DNA of 64,000 nucleotides from Mucilaginibacter rigui (GCF_014773275.1 NZ_JACWMW010000001.1:620001-684000); one strand, 5' to 3'; positions 20,563 through 29,962 are shown, numbered from the stretch's first letter. Made by a program: numbers and translations. The notes: a model not told the origin generated them from the letters alone.

Positions 20563-23500
20563 TTGGATCAGATTGCTACATATATCCCTCAGGTTAGTAC
20601 TGACGAGTTTGACCCATTCGCCGGGCCGGAAATGCTATTGGTTGCCCCGGCTACCGAACCGCAGATAGAGATCTGGACATCGTGCCTGATAGGTGGCAAC
20701 GATGCCAGCTGTGCTTATAACGATTCTTCAAGCATTGTGCTTACCGGTACATTTGATACCGACGCCATGATGAAGGCCTTACAGGCATTATCTGACAGGC
20801 ACGAGGCCCTGCGTACTGTTTTTAGTGCCGATGGCGCAAATATCATCGTTTACAATAACCCGCAGATCACTGTTGACTACCATGATCTGTCTGGGCAGGA
20901 TGATGAGCAGAACAAGCTTTTTATTAAAAATTATAACAGGCAGCTGGCTATAACTCCGCTCGATTTGGTGAACGGCCCGCTGTTTAAAGTTTCCATATTA
21001 AAGCTGAGCTATAATGAGCACATGGTCATCATGCTGATGCACCACATTATTTGCGATGGCTGGTCGGTAGGGATCATCATGCAGGATCTGAGTAAGCTTT
21101 ACTCGGCATTTGCGCAGCAGGAAACACCAAAGCTACCAACTGCACCAAAATTCAGCGAATATGCCGTTGCAGAGATAGAATTATCGGGAACCGAAGAACA
21201 TCAGAAAATTGAACAATATTGGCTAAACCAGTTTAAAGGAAGCAACCACCTGCTTGATTTACCTACCGATAACCCAAGGCCAACGCCGCGCACCTACAAA
21301 AGCAACCGTGCCGATTTTGGCATGGATGCGGCCCTGGTTAGCGAACTGAAGCTATTAGCCCGTAAGGCCGGTACCAGCTTTATAAGTGCTGTTATGGCGT
21401 CGTTTGAGGTATTTTTGTACCAGTTAACAGGGCAGGAGGAGATCATTATTGGTTTGCCTGCCGCCGGGCAATCGGCCACGGGCAATTTTGGCCTTGTTGG
21501 GCACTGTGTTAATCTGCTGCCTTTAAGGAGTTTCCCAAGGGGCGATCAATCATTTATAGAGTACTTAAAAGAGCGTAAAATCCCTGTGCTTGATGCATAC
21601 GATCACCAGATGTACACCTTCGGCAGTTTGCTTAAAAAACTGAATATACCGAGGGATGCATCGCGCCTGCCGCTGGTGCCGGTGGTTTTTAATATCGATA
21701 TTGGGATGGATGAGGGCATCAGTTTTTATAACCTGAAGCACCGCTATATCAACAACCCGCGCGAGTACGAAACGTTCGAGATCTTCCTGAACATTACCGA
21801 CCATAAAGGTACACTGACCTTCGAATGGTCGTACAATACACAACTGTTCGAACTGGCTACCATCCGCCGGTTTATGGATACATTGGAACATTTGCTGCGC
21901 GAAGTAATAAAAACGCCTGATACAGCGATAGGTAAGCTACCGGTACTGAACGCTGCTGAAATAAAAGCGCAGCTGGATAAATGGAACGATACCAAGGTTG
22001 CCTATCCGAAGGACAAACCGCTTCACCAGATCATCAGTGAAGCGGCAGAACAATATCCCAATAATATCGCCCTGAAGTTTAATAACGAGGAGCTTAGCTA
22101 TAAACAGCTTAACCAAAAGGCCAATCAAATGACAGCTGTGCTGATTGAGAACGGCGTGAAGCCAACCGATAAGGTGGCGATCTCGCTGGACAGGTCGGCC
22201 GAATTGGTGATCGGGTTACTGGCTATCATTAAAGCAGGTGCCACCTATGTTCCGCTCGATCCGATCTTCCCCATTAACCGCATCAATTACATGCTGGAAG
22301 ATTCGGCCGCGGTGGTGCTGCTTACGTCCCGGGCTTACAAAGGCCAATACGTATCAAACGCGAAGGAGATTATACTGGAGGACATCCTGCCGGCGCTTAA
22401 CAATTATTCCACAGCCGATCCGGATGTGACGGTAAAAGGAGAAGACCTGATCTACATCCTGTATACATCAGGCTCAACCGGGCAGCCAAAGGGAGTGCAG
22501 ATAAAGCACCATAACGTGGTTAACTTTTTGTACAGTATGCAAAAGCAGCCGGGCCTAACCGCTGCCGATAAGCTGCTTGCCGTAACCACCATCAGCTTTG
22601 ATATTGCCGGACTGGAACTTTGGCTTCCGCTGATAACCGGCGCGCAAATAGTATTGGCTGATGCCGCTACCGCCAAAGATGGTAACGCGCTGCTCGGTAT
22701 CATCAAAAAAGATAAAATTACCGTAATGCAGGCCACGCCGTATACCTGGCGTATTATGCTTGAGGCGGGTTGGGATAAAGAACGGGTAAAAGTGATATGC
22801 GGCGGCGAGGCTTTACCAATGGACCTGGCGCAGCGTATCCTGGATAAGGCCACGTCGCTGTGGAATGTTTACGGCCCAACGGAAACTACCATCTGGTCGG
22901 CCCTTAAAGAAATTACTGCCGATGACGGTTTTATCAGCATTGGTAAACCTATTGATAATACGGCTATTTATATTTTAGATGCGTTCCAAAATATGCTGTC
23001 GCCGGGCGTGGCAGGCGAAATTTATATAGCCGGGGAGGGTGTGGCCGAAGGTTACCTGAATCAAACCGAACTAACGGCGGAAAAATTCGTTTCAGATCCC
23101 TTTTCGGACGAACCGGGGGCGAAAATGTACCGCACCGGCGACCTGGGAACATTCACCCCTGATGGCGATCTGATGTACATATCACGAATTGATGCGCAGG
23201 TGAAAATTCGTGGTTATCGGATTGAAACAGGTGAGATAGAATTTAACCTGGCTAAAGAGGAAGCCATAAAACAGGCCGTAGTGATTGCCCGTGCCGATAA
23301 TAATGGCGTGGATAAGCTGGTTGCCTATATCATTTTAAAAGAGGGCATCCCGCAGGTTGGTGATAATAATGAATTGATCCATCAGTGGCGCAACAACCTG
23401 CGCATATCGGTGCCCGATTATATGGTGCCCGATAATTTTATTGTGATAAATGCCATGCCGATGACACCAAACGGCAAGGTAGATAAAAAGGCATTGGCCG

Positions 23501-24597
23501 CCCAGGAAATTGAAACGGTACAAACCGTACAATACGTTGCACCGCGCACTGACGTGGAAAAAATGGTTGCCGATATCTGGACTGAGTTTTTAGGTGTTAA
23601 GCAGATAGGTATTCACGATAACTTTTTTGAGCTTGGCGGCCACTCGCTGATAGCCGTACAGGTTATGGCGCGGATAGAGAAAGACACAGGTAAGCGCCTC
23701 CCGCTGGCCATACTGTTTGAAAACTCAACAGTAGAAAAGCTGTCGCTGATGCTGGAGATGGACGGAAAATCCATCACCTGGGATTCATTAGTGCCTATAA
23801 AACCCACAGGCAGCAAAATACCTATTTATATTGTACACGGCGCCGGCTTAAACGTTTTGTTGTTTAACACCCTCGCCAAACATATGGATGCCGACCAGCC
23901 TGTTTATGGTTTGCAGGCTAAAGGGTTGAATGGCGTTGACGAACCATTGAATAGGATGGAAGACATAGCGGCACATTATATTGCGGCCATACGTGCGCAA
24001 AACCCCGATGGCCCATATGCACTGGCAGGATTCTCTTTCGGGGGGATAATTGCCTACGAAATGGCTCGCCAGCTGAAAGCCCTGAACAAGGAAGTGCGCA
24101 TGCTGGCCATGTTTGATACCTATGCTTATCGTACCCCGCATTACGACCCATGGCTGGTTAAAAATGTTAAACGCGGAATGTATTTTGGCCGCAAAGTGTG
24201 GCATGCCATGTTGTTTAAGGATGGTTTTAAAAAAACAATTATAACCCGTGCCAAGGCGCTTGAACGTGGCGCAATAAGACTTTTATGGAAGCTTAAATTT
24301 GGTACAGAACAAAAACAGACGGGTTTTTTTGGCTACTCGCATAAAATAGATGAGATGAACAATGAAGCGCAAAAGCATTACCGCATACAGCCGTATGATA
24401 TTGCTATAGAGCTGTTTCGCGCCGAAACACGTTCGTTTTATTTAGATGATTACGTGTACATGGGCTGGAAGCCTTATGCCTTAAAGGGGGTAAATATCCA
24501 TAACGTACCCGGTGAGCATAACACCCTTTTTAAAGAGCCTAACGATAAGCGATTCGCCGAAATATTGCAGGAATGCCTGAACAAGATAAACGATTAA
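20563..24597 (+). CDS. NRPS: C-A-PCP-thioesterase termination module
   Basis: A 1344-residue protein that starts one base after the previous stop, at TTG 20563; the two proteins behave like one assembly line split at the C-domain linker. Domains: condensation (about 25-470; HHIICDG at 160-166), adenylation (about 485-985; YTSGSTGQPKG near 631-641, YGPTE, NGKVDK), carrier (Ser1028 in GGHSL) and a type I thioesterase (about 1085-1344; Ser1158 in GFSFGG, Asp1185, His1319 in GEHN). The A-domain pocket residues read D-I-L-Q-I-G-V-I-W-K, two conservative changes from the glycine code DILQLGLIWK. So the module should add glycine or a similarly small residue, then hydrolyse or cyclise the product. 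No epimerase or methyltransferase is present. Confidence 0.96.
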   Translation: MDQIATYIPQVSTDEFDPFAGPEMLLVAPATEPQIEIWTSCLIGGNDASCAYNDSSSIVLTGTFDTDAMMKALQALSDRHEALRTVFSADGANIIVYNNPQITVDYHDLSGQDDEQNKLFIKNYNRQLAITPLDLVNGPLFKVSILKLSYNEHMVIMLMHHIICDGWSVGIIMQDLSKLYSAFAQQETPKLPTAPKFSEYAVAEIELSGTEEHQKIEQYWLNQFKGSNHLLDLPTDNPRPTPRTYKSNRADFGMDAALVSELKLLARKAGTSFISAVMASFEVFLYQLTGQEEIIIGLPAAGQSATGNFGLVGHCVNLLPLRSFPRGDQSFIEYLKERKIPVLDAYDHQMYTFGSLLKKLNIPRDASRLPLVPVVFNIDIGMDEGISFYNLKHRYINNPREYETFEIFLNITDHKGTLTFEWSYNTQLFELATIRRFMDTLEHLLREVIKTPDTAIGKLPVLNAAEIKAQLDKWNDTKVAYPKDKPLHQIISEAAEQYPNNIALKFNNEELSYKQLNQKANQMTAVLIENGVKPTDKVAISLDRSAELVIGLLAIIKAGATYVPLDPIFPINRINYMLEDSAAVVLLTSRAYKGQYVSNAKEIILEDILPALNNYSTADPDVTVKGEDLIYILYTSGSTGQPKGVQIKHHNVVNFLYSMQKQPGLTAADKLLAVTTISFDIAGLELWLPLITGAQIVLADAATAKDGNALLGIIKKDKITVMQATPYTWRIMLEAGWDKERVKVICGGEALPMDLAQRILDKATSLWNVYGPTETTIWSALKEITADDGFISIGKPIDNTAIYILDAFQNMLSPGVAGEIYIAGEGVAEGYLNQTELTAEKFVSDPFSDEPGAKMYRTGDLGTFTPDGDLMYISRIDAQVKIRGYRIETGEIEFNLAKEEAIKQAVVIARADNNGVDKLVAYIILKEGIPQVGDNNELIHQWRNNLRISVPDYMVPDNFIVINAMPMTPNGKVDKKALAAQEIETVQTVQYVAPRTDVEKMVADIWTEFLGVKQIGIHDNFFELGGHSLIAVQVMARIEKDTGKRLPLAILFENSTVEKLSLMLEMDGKSITWDSLVPIKPTGSKIPIYIVHGAGLNVLLFNTLAKHMDADQPVYGLQAKGLNGVDEPLNRMEDIAAHYIAAIRAQNPDGPYALAGFSFGGIIAYEMARQLKALNKEVRMLAMFDTYAYRTPHYDPWLVKNVKRGMYFGRKVWHAMLFKDGFKKTIITRAKALERGAIRLLWKLKFGTEQKQTGFFGYSHKIDEMNNEAQKHYRIQPYDIAIELFRAETRSFYLDDYVYMGWKPYALKGVNIHNVPGEHNTLFKEPNDKRFAEILQECLNKIND

Positions 24598-24604
24598 GCA
24601 CGCT

Positions 24605-25351
24605 TTGGGCACTATCACCAACCGATATTTAATTGATGTGTTGTGGCAGGATGGTGCCAGGCAAGACCTTGTTATTAATAATAACGAGGTACATGTATGG
24701 CGTATTAACATTAGCCAAAACATAAAACGTTTAGAGCAATTTGAAGCCCTGCTTACCGCGGAAGAAACACTGCGTGCCGGCAAATACAGGCAGCAGAAAG
24801 ATACCTATAGGTTTATAGTAAGCCGGGGTGCGCAACGCGTTATATTGGGGAGATACCTGAACACGCCACCAGCACAATTACAATTTGTTTTGGGCGATAA
24901 TAAAAAGCCTTATTTGGTAAATGAAAACGGCATGATTCTGCACTACAACCTGTCGCACTCCGGCGATTGGATAGTGCTTGCTGTAGCGCAATTAACCGTA
25001 GGTGCTGATGTGGAATTTGTTGACCCCCTATTCCCTTTCCAGGATATTTTAGAGGATAATTTTAGCAGGGAAGAGATTGGTCGTATTGGTACTTCACCCG
25101 ATAGTTTTTTTACACTATGGACGCGTAAGGAAGCCATCCTTAAAGCAACAGGCCAGGGCCTTGGCGACCACCTTAAAATTACGCCCGCACTTGATGGAGA
25201 GCATATTTTAGATGCCAGCCTTACCGGCAATGATAAAAACTGGCTGCTGCGTAGTTTTAATATTGCGCCTGGGTATGTAAGTGCTGTGGTTATTGAAGAC
25301 AAAGGGCTGCATTTGATTTTTTTTGATTTTCCTAAAGCCTATTCAGGATAG
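24605..25351 (+). CDS. Sfp-type 4'-phosphopantetheinyl transferase
   Basis: A 248-residue enzyme that moves phosphopantetheine from CoA to the carrier serines of the assembly line. Sfp-family signatures are present: the N-terminal RYRQ-type block (AGKYRQQKDTYRFIVSRG), HYNLSHSGDW, VGADVEFVD (Mg2+ site) and FFTLWTRKEAILKATGQGL. The gene begins 7 bases after the NRPS stop, with TTG at 24605 as the annotated start, and is the last gene of the operon. Its dedicated position supports that the cluster is complete and can self-activate. It is convergent with the phospholipase C-like gene, with one base between the stops. Confidence 0.95.
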   Translation: MGTITNRYLIDVLWQDGARQDLVINNNEVHVWRINISQNIKRLEQFEALLTAEETLRAGKYRQQKDTYRFIVSRGAQRVILGRYLNTPPAQLQFVLGDNKKPYLVNENGMILHYNLSHSGDWIVLAVAQLTVGADVEFVDPLFPFQDILEDNFSREEIGRIGTSPDSFFTLWTRKEAILKATGQGLGDHLKITPALDGEHILDASLTGNDKNWLLRSFNIAPGYVSAVVIEDKGLHLIFFDFPKAYSG

Positions 25352-25352
25352 C

Positions 25353-26654
25353 TTACTTAGATGTTATAAGCGACCGTAAGGTATCCTGGGCTATGGGTTT
25401 TAATAGCGCAAGTTCTTTGATCCTAATGCTTGTTTTGGTCCATTGTTTCAGGTCTTTACCGGTTAACTGTGTGGTGTCTGCGGTGCTGTAAAATTCCAGG
25501 ATGCTCTTTTTTAGCTCAGGGGTAACGTTTTTGTATTGCTGTTCTTGTAATTCTTCTAAAAGTTTGGCATACGTGTTATCAGCAAGTTGGTATTCACCAA
25601 TGCTGGAGGGGTTACCCGTGTCAAAATCAATATCAGGCAGTACCAGCTGGTTGGTACCAACCAGCCCTAAAGCATTCTTGTAATTCTTTAAGATGGTTTC
25701 AAAGCTAATGGCGAAAAGTTTTTGGCCCTGCTCGCCCGGCGATTTGAATTTAAGTGTTTTTAAAGGTCCTATTTTGGGTAATATCCTGATGAAAAATACG
25801 GCCACTTTTGCAAAAAACTTAGATTCCTGGCGCTGCTTGCCAAACTCCAGGTTAAACGATCGTTTGCTCATTTTATACTGAAACTTACGCGCCGTTATCC
25901 CAGGGTGCATTTTTTCAATGTCAGTTTGGTTAGCCTTGTAAGCCGATTTGGTAAGTACCGGAAAAAGGTTACGCACACCCCAACGCATAGTGTTGATGGA
26001 GGAATTTATGTTTGAGAAGATACTGCCCAGTTCGCGGCCGTAGGTTTCGTAAAAGGCCTTCTCTAAAACCGGTACAGAGATGTTAAAGCCAATAAAATCG
26101 TGATAACCTTCTGATGTATAGCCGTTCTGGCCTATCTGCAATACGTCATATGCAAACTCCATACGGCTGTGCGAGGTATGGTCGTCATTATAGGTAACCA
26201 CATTGCCGAATTTTTTTTGAAGCTTGGGGTAAATAATAGGCACATTAAGGTTGGTAGATAAAGAGTGCCCGTATTTGTCGGCCATATAATGCGATAGTGC
26301 GCCCAGTGCGAATGCATATTCATTCAGGTTTTGCGAATCGGTAATAAGGGCCTGTACAAAATCGCCGCTGCGTACGTAATGTACCAGATCGGTAAAAAAG
26401 CCGTTGCCAAAAGGCATGTAACCCATATCGGCTACAATGGCGCCGCCATACGCGTAGGAGTGTGCCATCAGCATTTGCTCGCTCGTGGCGTTAGGATATT
26501 TTTGCTTTAATAAAGGCACCAGGGCTGTTTTCCATGCAGCATCTATAATGGCTTCGTGTGCTAATATAGAGTAGGCCTTTGAGCTAAGGCCAGTAAATGT
26601 GAGCATGGTGGTAACCAATAAATACTTAAGACCGGATCGGAAAGTAGCTGACAT
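25353..26654 (-). CDS. Secreted zinc-dependent phospholipase C-like protein
   Basis: 433 residues with an N-terminal signal peptide (residues about 1-28, ending SSKAYS). The N-terminal half has the spaced His/Asp ligands of the zinc-dependent phospholipase C / S1-P1 nuclease fold: HEAIIDAAW, HSYAYGGAIVADMGYMPFG, DLVHYV and ALSHYMADKYGHS. The C-terminal 200 residues are helical and unassigned. It probably acts in the periplasm or at the surface on phospholipids; the substrate is not known. It is monocistronic. The downstream stop is one base from the PPTase stop, so the two transcripts converge without a visible terminator. Confidence 0.8.
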   Translation of the reverse strand: MSATFRSGLKYLLVTTMLTFTGLSSKAYSILAHEAIIDAAWKTALVPLLKQKYPNATSEQMLMAHSYAYGGAIVADMGYMPFGNGFFTDLVHYVRSGDFVQALITDSQNLNEYAFALGALSHYMADKYGHSLSTNLNVPIIYPKLQKKFGNVVTYNDDHTSHSRMEFAYDVLQIGQNGYTSEGYHDFIGFNISVPVLEKAFYETYGRELGSIFSNINSSINTMRWGVRNLFPVLTKSAYKANQTDIEKMHPGITARKFQYKMSKRSFNLEFGKQRQESKFFAKVAVFFIRILPKIGPLKTLKFKSPGEQGQKLFAISFETILKNYKNALGLVGTNQLVLPDIDFDTGNPSSIGEYQLADNTYAKLLEELQEQQYKNVTPELKKSILEFYSTADTTQLTGKDLKQWTKTSIRIKELALLKPIAQDTLRSLITSK

Positions 26655-26769
26655 TTTAAAACTAATTCTGGATAAATTCTGTGTTATGAACGATAAAATG
26701 TGCCGAACAGTTTTAAATAAGTGTTTAATGATGGAATTGTTACGTTGGGGGGGCTTTTATAAACAAGAT

Positions 26770-26821
26770 GCGAAGTATAGCGTCTCTACAATATATTCTC
26801 TGTAGAGACGCGGTACTTCGC
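26770..26821. repeat. Long palindrome, intergenic
   Basis: GCGAAGTA and GCGTCTCTACA on the left mirror TGTAGAGACGC and TACTTCGC on the right around a 10-base loop: a 21-position stem with two mismatches. It lies between the fucosidase stop and the phospholipase start and looks like a dispersed palindromic element; it may also terminate the fucosidase transcript. Confidence 0.7.
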
Positions 26822-26838
26822 GACTAAATAATGATGTT

Positions 26839-28239
26839 TTATCTTCTCTCGTTGTAAACGCCAAATTCCGCAATAGATACCTGGCCTTCGGCTTTATCAA
26901 TAGTTACCCGAACTTTGGTGCCATAAACCCGGTTAAAACGGTGGATCTTTACGCGCGATGCAATGTTACCCTCTGCAATTGGTTTCCAAACACCGTTTTG
27001 CAAATACTCAAAGTGGTATGCGCTAATGTTGGCTTTTGGCTCGGTTAAGGCAATTGTGTTAAATTCGGTATCGTGGCCAAAATCAATTTCGTACCATGGG
27101 GTTTTGATGGCCGTATTTGATGTCCACGATGTTGTGAAGTCATCATCATTGGCAAAATCCATAATGTTCATATCATCGCTCCAGCTTGAATTTGATGGTT
27201 TGTTTTTGGCCAGGTTGCTTGATATGATGGGCGCATTGGTTGCCGCCAGTTTTGGGGCAGGTACATCATTTTTCCATTGTTTGCCAATTTCTTTTAAAGC
27301 GGCTAAGGCGTTATCATCAAATAAACCATCGCGGTTTGGGGCAACATTTAAAATAAAGTTGCAGCCCGCCTGGTTAAGCGTGTTTAATTGTGCAACCATT
27401 TTAGCAGGTTCTTTTACCGGGGTGGTAGGGAAGTTTGTTTTCCAGAACCAGCTGCTTTGCAAGGGTAAACAAGCCAATGATGGCATTACATTATCTTTTG
27501 TTGATAAGCGCTGGCCTGCCCCCATTTCATAAGTTTTGATATCGCTGTAAAACAGGCCTTCGGCAGGGTATTTGGCACCGTTCAGGTCCATCAGCACACA
27601 TTCGGGCTGTAATGATTTTACCAGATGATAGATATCCTCAAAATTGATATCGTCATAGCTAATTCTCGACCATGGCGCATCCCAGCCGTCAATAATCAAA
27701 GCTTCTATTTTACCGTATTTGGTTAACAGTTCGGTTAGCTGTGCCTTCACCATTTCAAAATGTTTTTGAGTGATGGTATGCGGGCGCAATTTATGGTGAG
27801 TATCCAGGATACTGTAATAAAGCATCACTTTGAGGTTATTCTTACGGAATGCATCAACATATTCCTTTACCACATCGCGCTTTAGCGGACTGTTCATTAC
27901 GTTGTAATCGGTTGTTTTGGTATCCCAGATACAGAAACCGCTGTGGTGTTTGGTGGTTAAGCAGCCATAGGTCATGTTAGCGGTTTTTGCTGCTTTTGCC
28001 CATTGGTCGGCGTTTAGTTTTTTTGGGTTGAAGTTGGCTGCTTCCGCTTCGGGATCAGGCCAGTCGGCATCCATATAGGTAGGCATGTTAAAGTGGATGA
28101 ACATACCAAACTTCAGGTCGACAAATTTTTGCTGCAAGTTACTGTAATTGGCTGTAGTGGTATTTACACTATTGTTTTGTGCCGATGTTTTAAAAATGAT
28201 GCAGGACAGCATCAAAATGGCGGTAAATAATTTCTTCAT
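26839..28239 (-). CDS. Secreted alpha-L-fucosidase (GH29) with C-terminal discoidin-like domain
   Basis: 466 residues with a signal peptide (residues 1-20, cleaved before QNNSV). The GH29 barrel covers about 30-325: KFGMFIHF, the TKHHSGFC block with the substrate-binding His pair, and LIIDGWDAPW, in which Asp184 is the expected nucleophile. Residues about 340-466 resemble a F5/8-type C (CBM32-like) domain (NLAKNKPSNSSWSDD, FNTIALTEPK, IAEFGVY). The enzyme releases alpha-L-fucose from glycans in the periplasm or outside. It is monocistronic. Two palindromes lie 90-150 bases upstream and may be operators. Confidence 0.9.
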   Translation of the reverse strand: MKKLFTAILMLSCIIFKTSAQNNSVNTTTANYSNLQQKFVDLKFGMFIHFNMPTYMDADWPDPEAEAANFNPKKLNADQWAKAAKTANMTYGCLTTKHHSGFCIWDTKTTDYNVMNSPLKRDVVKEYVDAFRKNNLKVMLYYSILDTHHKLRPHTITQKHFEMVKAQLTELLTKYGKIEALIIDGWDAPWSRISYDDINFEDIYHLVKSLQPECVLMDLNGAKYPAEGLFYSDIKTYEMGAGQRLSTKDNVMPSLACLPLQSSWFWKTNFPTTPVKEPAKMVAQLNTLNQAGCNFILNVAPNRDGLFDDNALAALKEIGKQWKNDVPAPKLAATNAPIISSNLAKNKPSNSSWSDDMNIMDFANDDDFTTSWTSNTAIKTPWYEIDFGHDTEFNTIALTEPKANISAYHFEYLQNGVWKPIAEGNIASRVKIHRFNRVYGTKVRVTIDKAEGQVSIAEFGVYNERR

Positions 28240-28571
28240 GGATTATACGCTGATGTAAAACCCAAAGTAAGCGATTATTAGGTAAACATTTTAACAACTT
28301 TATTTTTTTGTCATCACGAATTTGAAAGGTGTTCACGTTCACTGCCGTGAACACCCGTTTATTTGATTAAATATCTGATAATCAGATATTTTTAATTTGT
28401 TGCTGATAAAGTACAGCCACCATTACACACCACTTAGTTATTTAATAGCCCGACCATGTTGTTAACCGCCCCAAAACGACTTTAAAACGCCCTTAAAAAG
28501 GACCTGTAGTGAGCCGTCCTGAAAAAGTTTTGGATAACACCAATAGCGGAAAATGTATTACCCGGTAATTA
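28240..28571 (-). promoter_or_regulatory. Upstream region of the fucosidase gene with two palindromes
   Basis: At 28328-28355, GGTGTTCACG and CGTGAACACC form a 10-bp stem around 8 bases. At 28369-28391 there is a perfect 11-1-11 palindrome (left half AAATATCTGAT). They lie 89-152 bases upstream of the start codon and are spaced by 13 bases. Either could be a regulator site. No gene is visible in this stretch. Confidence 0.45.
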
Positions 28572-28694
28572 ACTCACCCCGACTACGCTTCGCTGGTCGA
28601 CCCTCTCTGTTGCGCAAAGAGGGTGAGGAGAAGAGTTTTAACCCTCTTTCCGCTTGCGGAGAGAGGGTCGGGCACGCAGTGTCGCGGGGTGAGT
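28572..28694 (+). repeat. 123-bp structured repeat, copy 1
   Basis: Bounded by ACTCACCCCG and CGGGGTGAGT in inverted orientation, with two inner inverted pairs (GACCCTCTCT/AGAGAGGGTC and AAAGAGGGT/ACCCTCTTT). Same orientation as the four other copies. Chance open frames inside it are not genes. Confidence 0.9.
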
Positions 28695-28812
28695 GATGTC
28701 GGTGAATAGATGCATCGCTATGCTCAGCATGACAGGGAGGTTGGTCAGCGGAATTTCTTAACGCAGGGAAGAGTCTTTTAGTGAGCTGTGCCTGGCTAAA
28801 GATCATTAGTTA

Positions 28813-28935
28813 ACTCACCCCGACTACGCTTCGCTGGTCGACCCTCTCTGCTGCGCAAAGAGGGTGAGGAGAAGAGTTTTAACCCTCTTTCCGCTTGAGG
28901 AGAGAGGGTCGCGCACGTAGTGTCGCGGGGTGAGT
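28813..28935 (+). repeat. 123-bp structured repeat, copy 2
   Basis: Nearly identical to copy 1, 241 bases further on, followed by the same tail (GGTGAATAGATGCGTCGC...). Ends 55 bases from the clpP stop codon. Confidence 0.9.
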
Positions 28936-28989
28936 GATGTCGGTGAATAGATGCGTCGCTATGCTCAACATGACAAAGGGGGAGCAATA

Positions 28990-29673
28990 CTACTCCCGCG
29001 CATCCAAGATCTCATCTATCATCCCAAACTCAAGCGCTTCGGCGGCAATCATCCAGTGGTCACGGTCGGAGAGGCGGTGAACGGTTTCATAATCCTGGCC
29101 GGTGTGTTTGGCGGTGATCTGGTAAAGTTCATGTTTCATTTTAGCAATTTGTACGGCAGCTATCTCGATGTCTGATGCCATGCCCTGCGCACCGCCCGAT
29201 GGCTGGTGCATCATGATACGTGAATGGGGCAGGGCGGCGCGTTTGCCCTTTGTACCCGCGCACAGCAATACCTGCGCCATAGATGCGGCCATGCCGGTGC
29301 AAATGGTTGCCACATCGGGTGAGATGAATTGCATAGTATCATAAATACCCAGCCCCGCGTAAACTGAGCCGCCCGGCGAATTGATGTAGATCTGGATGTC
29401 GCGCTTAGCATCGGTTGATTGCAGGAACAGCAATTGCGCCTGGATGATATTGGCCACATGGTCATCAACCGCGGTACCCAGGAAGATGATCCTGTCCATC
29501 ATCAGGCGCGAGAATACATCCATCTGGGTGATGTTCATCTGTCGTTCTTCCATAATGGCTGGCGTTTGGCTGGTGATGCGGCTGTTGTTTACCTGCGCAA
29601 TAAACCTGTCTACATGTAAACTTTGGACATGGCGATGCCTCACCGCGTATTTGCGGAACTCGTTGGTGTTCAT
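28990..29673 (-). CDS. clpP: ClpP-family ATP-dependent protease subunit
   Basis: 227 residues, the usual ClpP size. The catalytic triad is visible: Ser131 in GMAASMAQV, His156 in MMHQPSGG and Asp205 in SDRDHWM. The N-terminal 45 residues are longer and less conserved than a housekeeping ClpP and lack a recognisable propeptide. ClpP forms a barrel with an AAA+ partner and degrades cytoplasmic proteins. No clpX follows, and the gene is the third of an operon with an ECF sigma factor and a small anti-sigma-like protein (19 bases from the latter). I infer an accessory ClpP linked to that regulatory pair rather than the housekeeping enzyme. Confidence 0.9.
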   Translation of the reverse strand: MNTNEFRKYAVRHRHVQSLHVDRFIAQVNNSRITSQTPAIMEERQMNITQMDVFSRLMMDRIIFLGTAVDDHVANIIQAQLLFLQSTDAKRDIQIYINSPGGSVYAGLGIYDTMQFISPDVATICTGMAASMAQVLLCAGTKGKRAALPHSRIMMHQPSGGAQGMASDIEIAAVQIAKMKHELYQITAKHTGQDYETVHRLSDRDHWMIAAEALEFGMIDEILDARE

Positions 29674-29692
29674 TCTTTCTAAAAATTAATGG

Positions 29693-29962
29693 TTAGCGTT
29701 TAAAATAGCGCAGTATGGTTTCGCGGAAATTTTGATGTTTTGGCCGGGTAAAAAGCTGCTGATGCACAGCCTCGATATCTGCACGCAACTGTTTGCGCCC
29801 ATATTGCTGCACCAACGTGAGTGTTTGCCTGTGCCAGGCTACATCCATGCTCAGTTCGGGGTTCAGGATCATCTTCGCCTCTAACAACAGGCCGTCCTGC
29901 GGGGCTGCGAGGCCCAGCACGTGGTCGTCAATCTCTTTGATGTTATTCAATGAAGTCCGCAT
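29693..29962 (-). CDS. Small soluble anti-sigma-like protein
   Basis: The 89-residue protein has no signal peptide or membrane helix. It resembles the cytoplasmic N-terminal part of Bacteroidota anti-sigma proteins (EIDDHVLGLAAPQDGLLLEA, MILNPELSMDVAWHRQTL). Its start lies inside the sigma-factor gene, overlapping its end by 20 bases, which is typical of stoichiometric sigma/anti-sigma pairs. Without a membrane anchor it would act in the cytosol. The role is inferred from context and weak resemblance; other regulator functions are possible. ClpP is encoded next and could remove it by proteolysis. Confidence 0.65.
   Translation of the reverse strand: MRTSLNNIKEIDDHVLGLAAPQDGLLLEAKMILNPELSMDVAWHRQTLTLVQQYGRKQLRADIEAVHQQLFTRPKHQNFRETILRYFKR

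Noticed and set aside
28558-28987. Open frames over the 123-bp repeats (for example HAEHSDASIHRHHSPRD-type peptides)
   Set aside because: They repeat with each copy of the structured repeat and frame is not conserved; noncoding repeats explain them.
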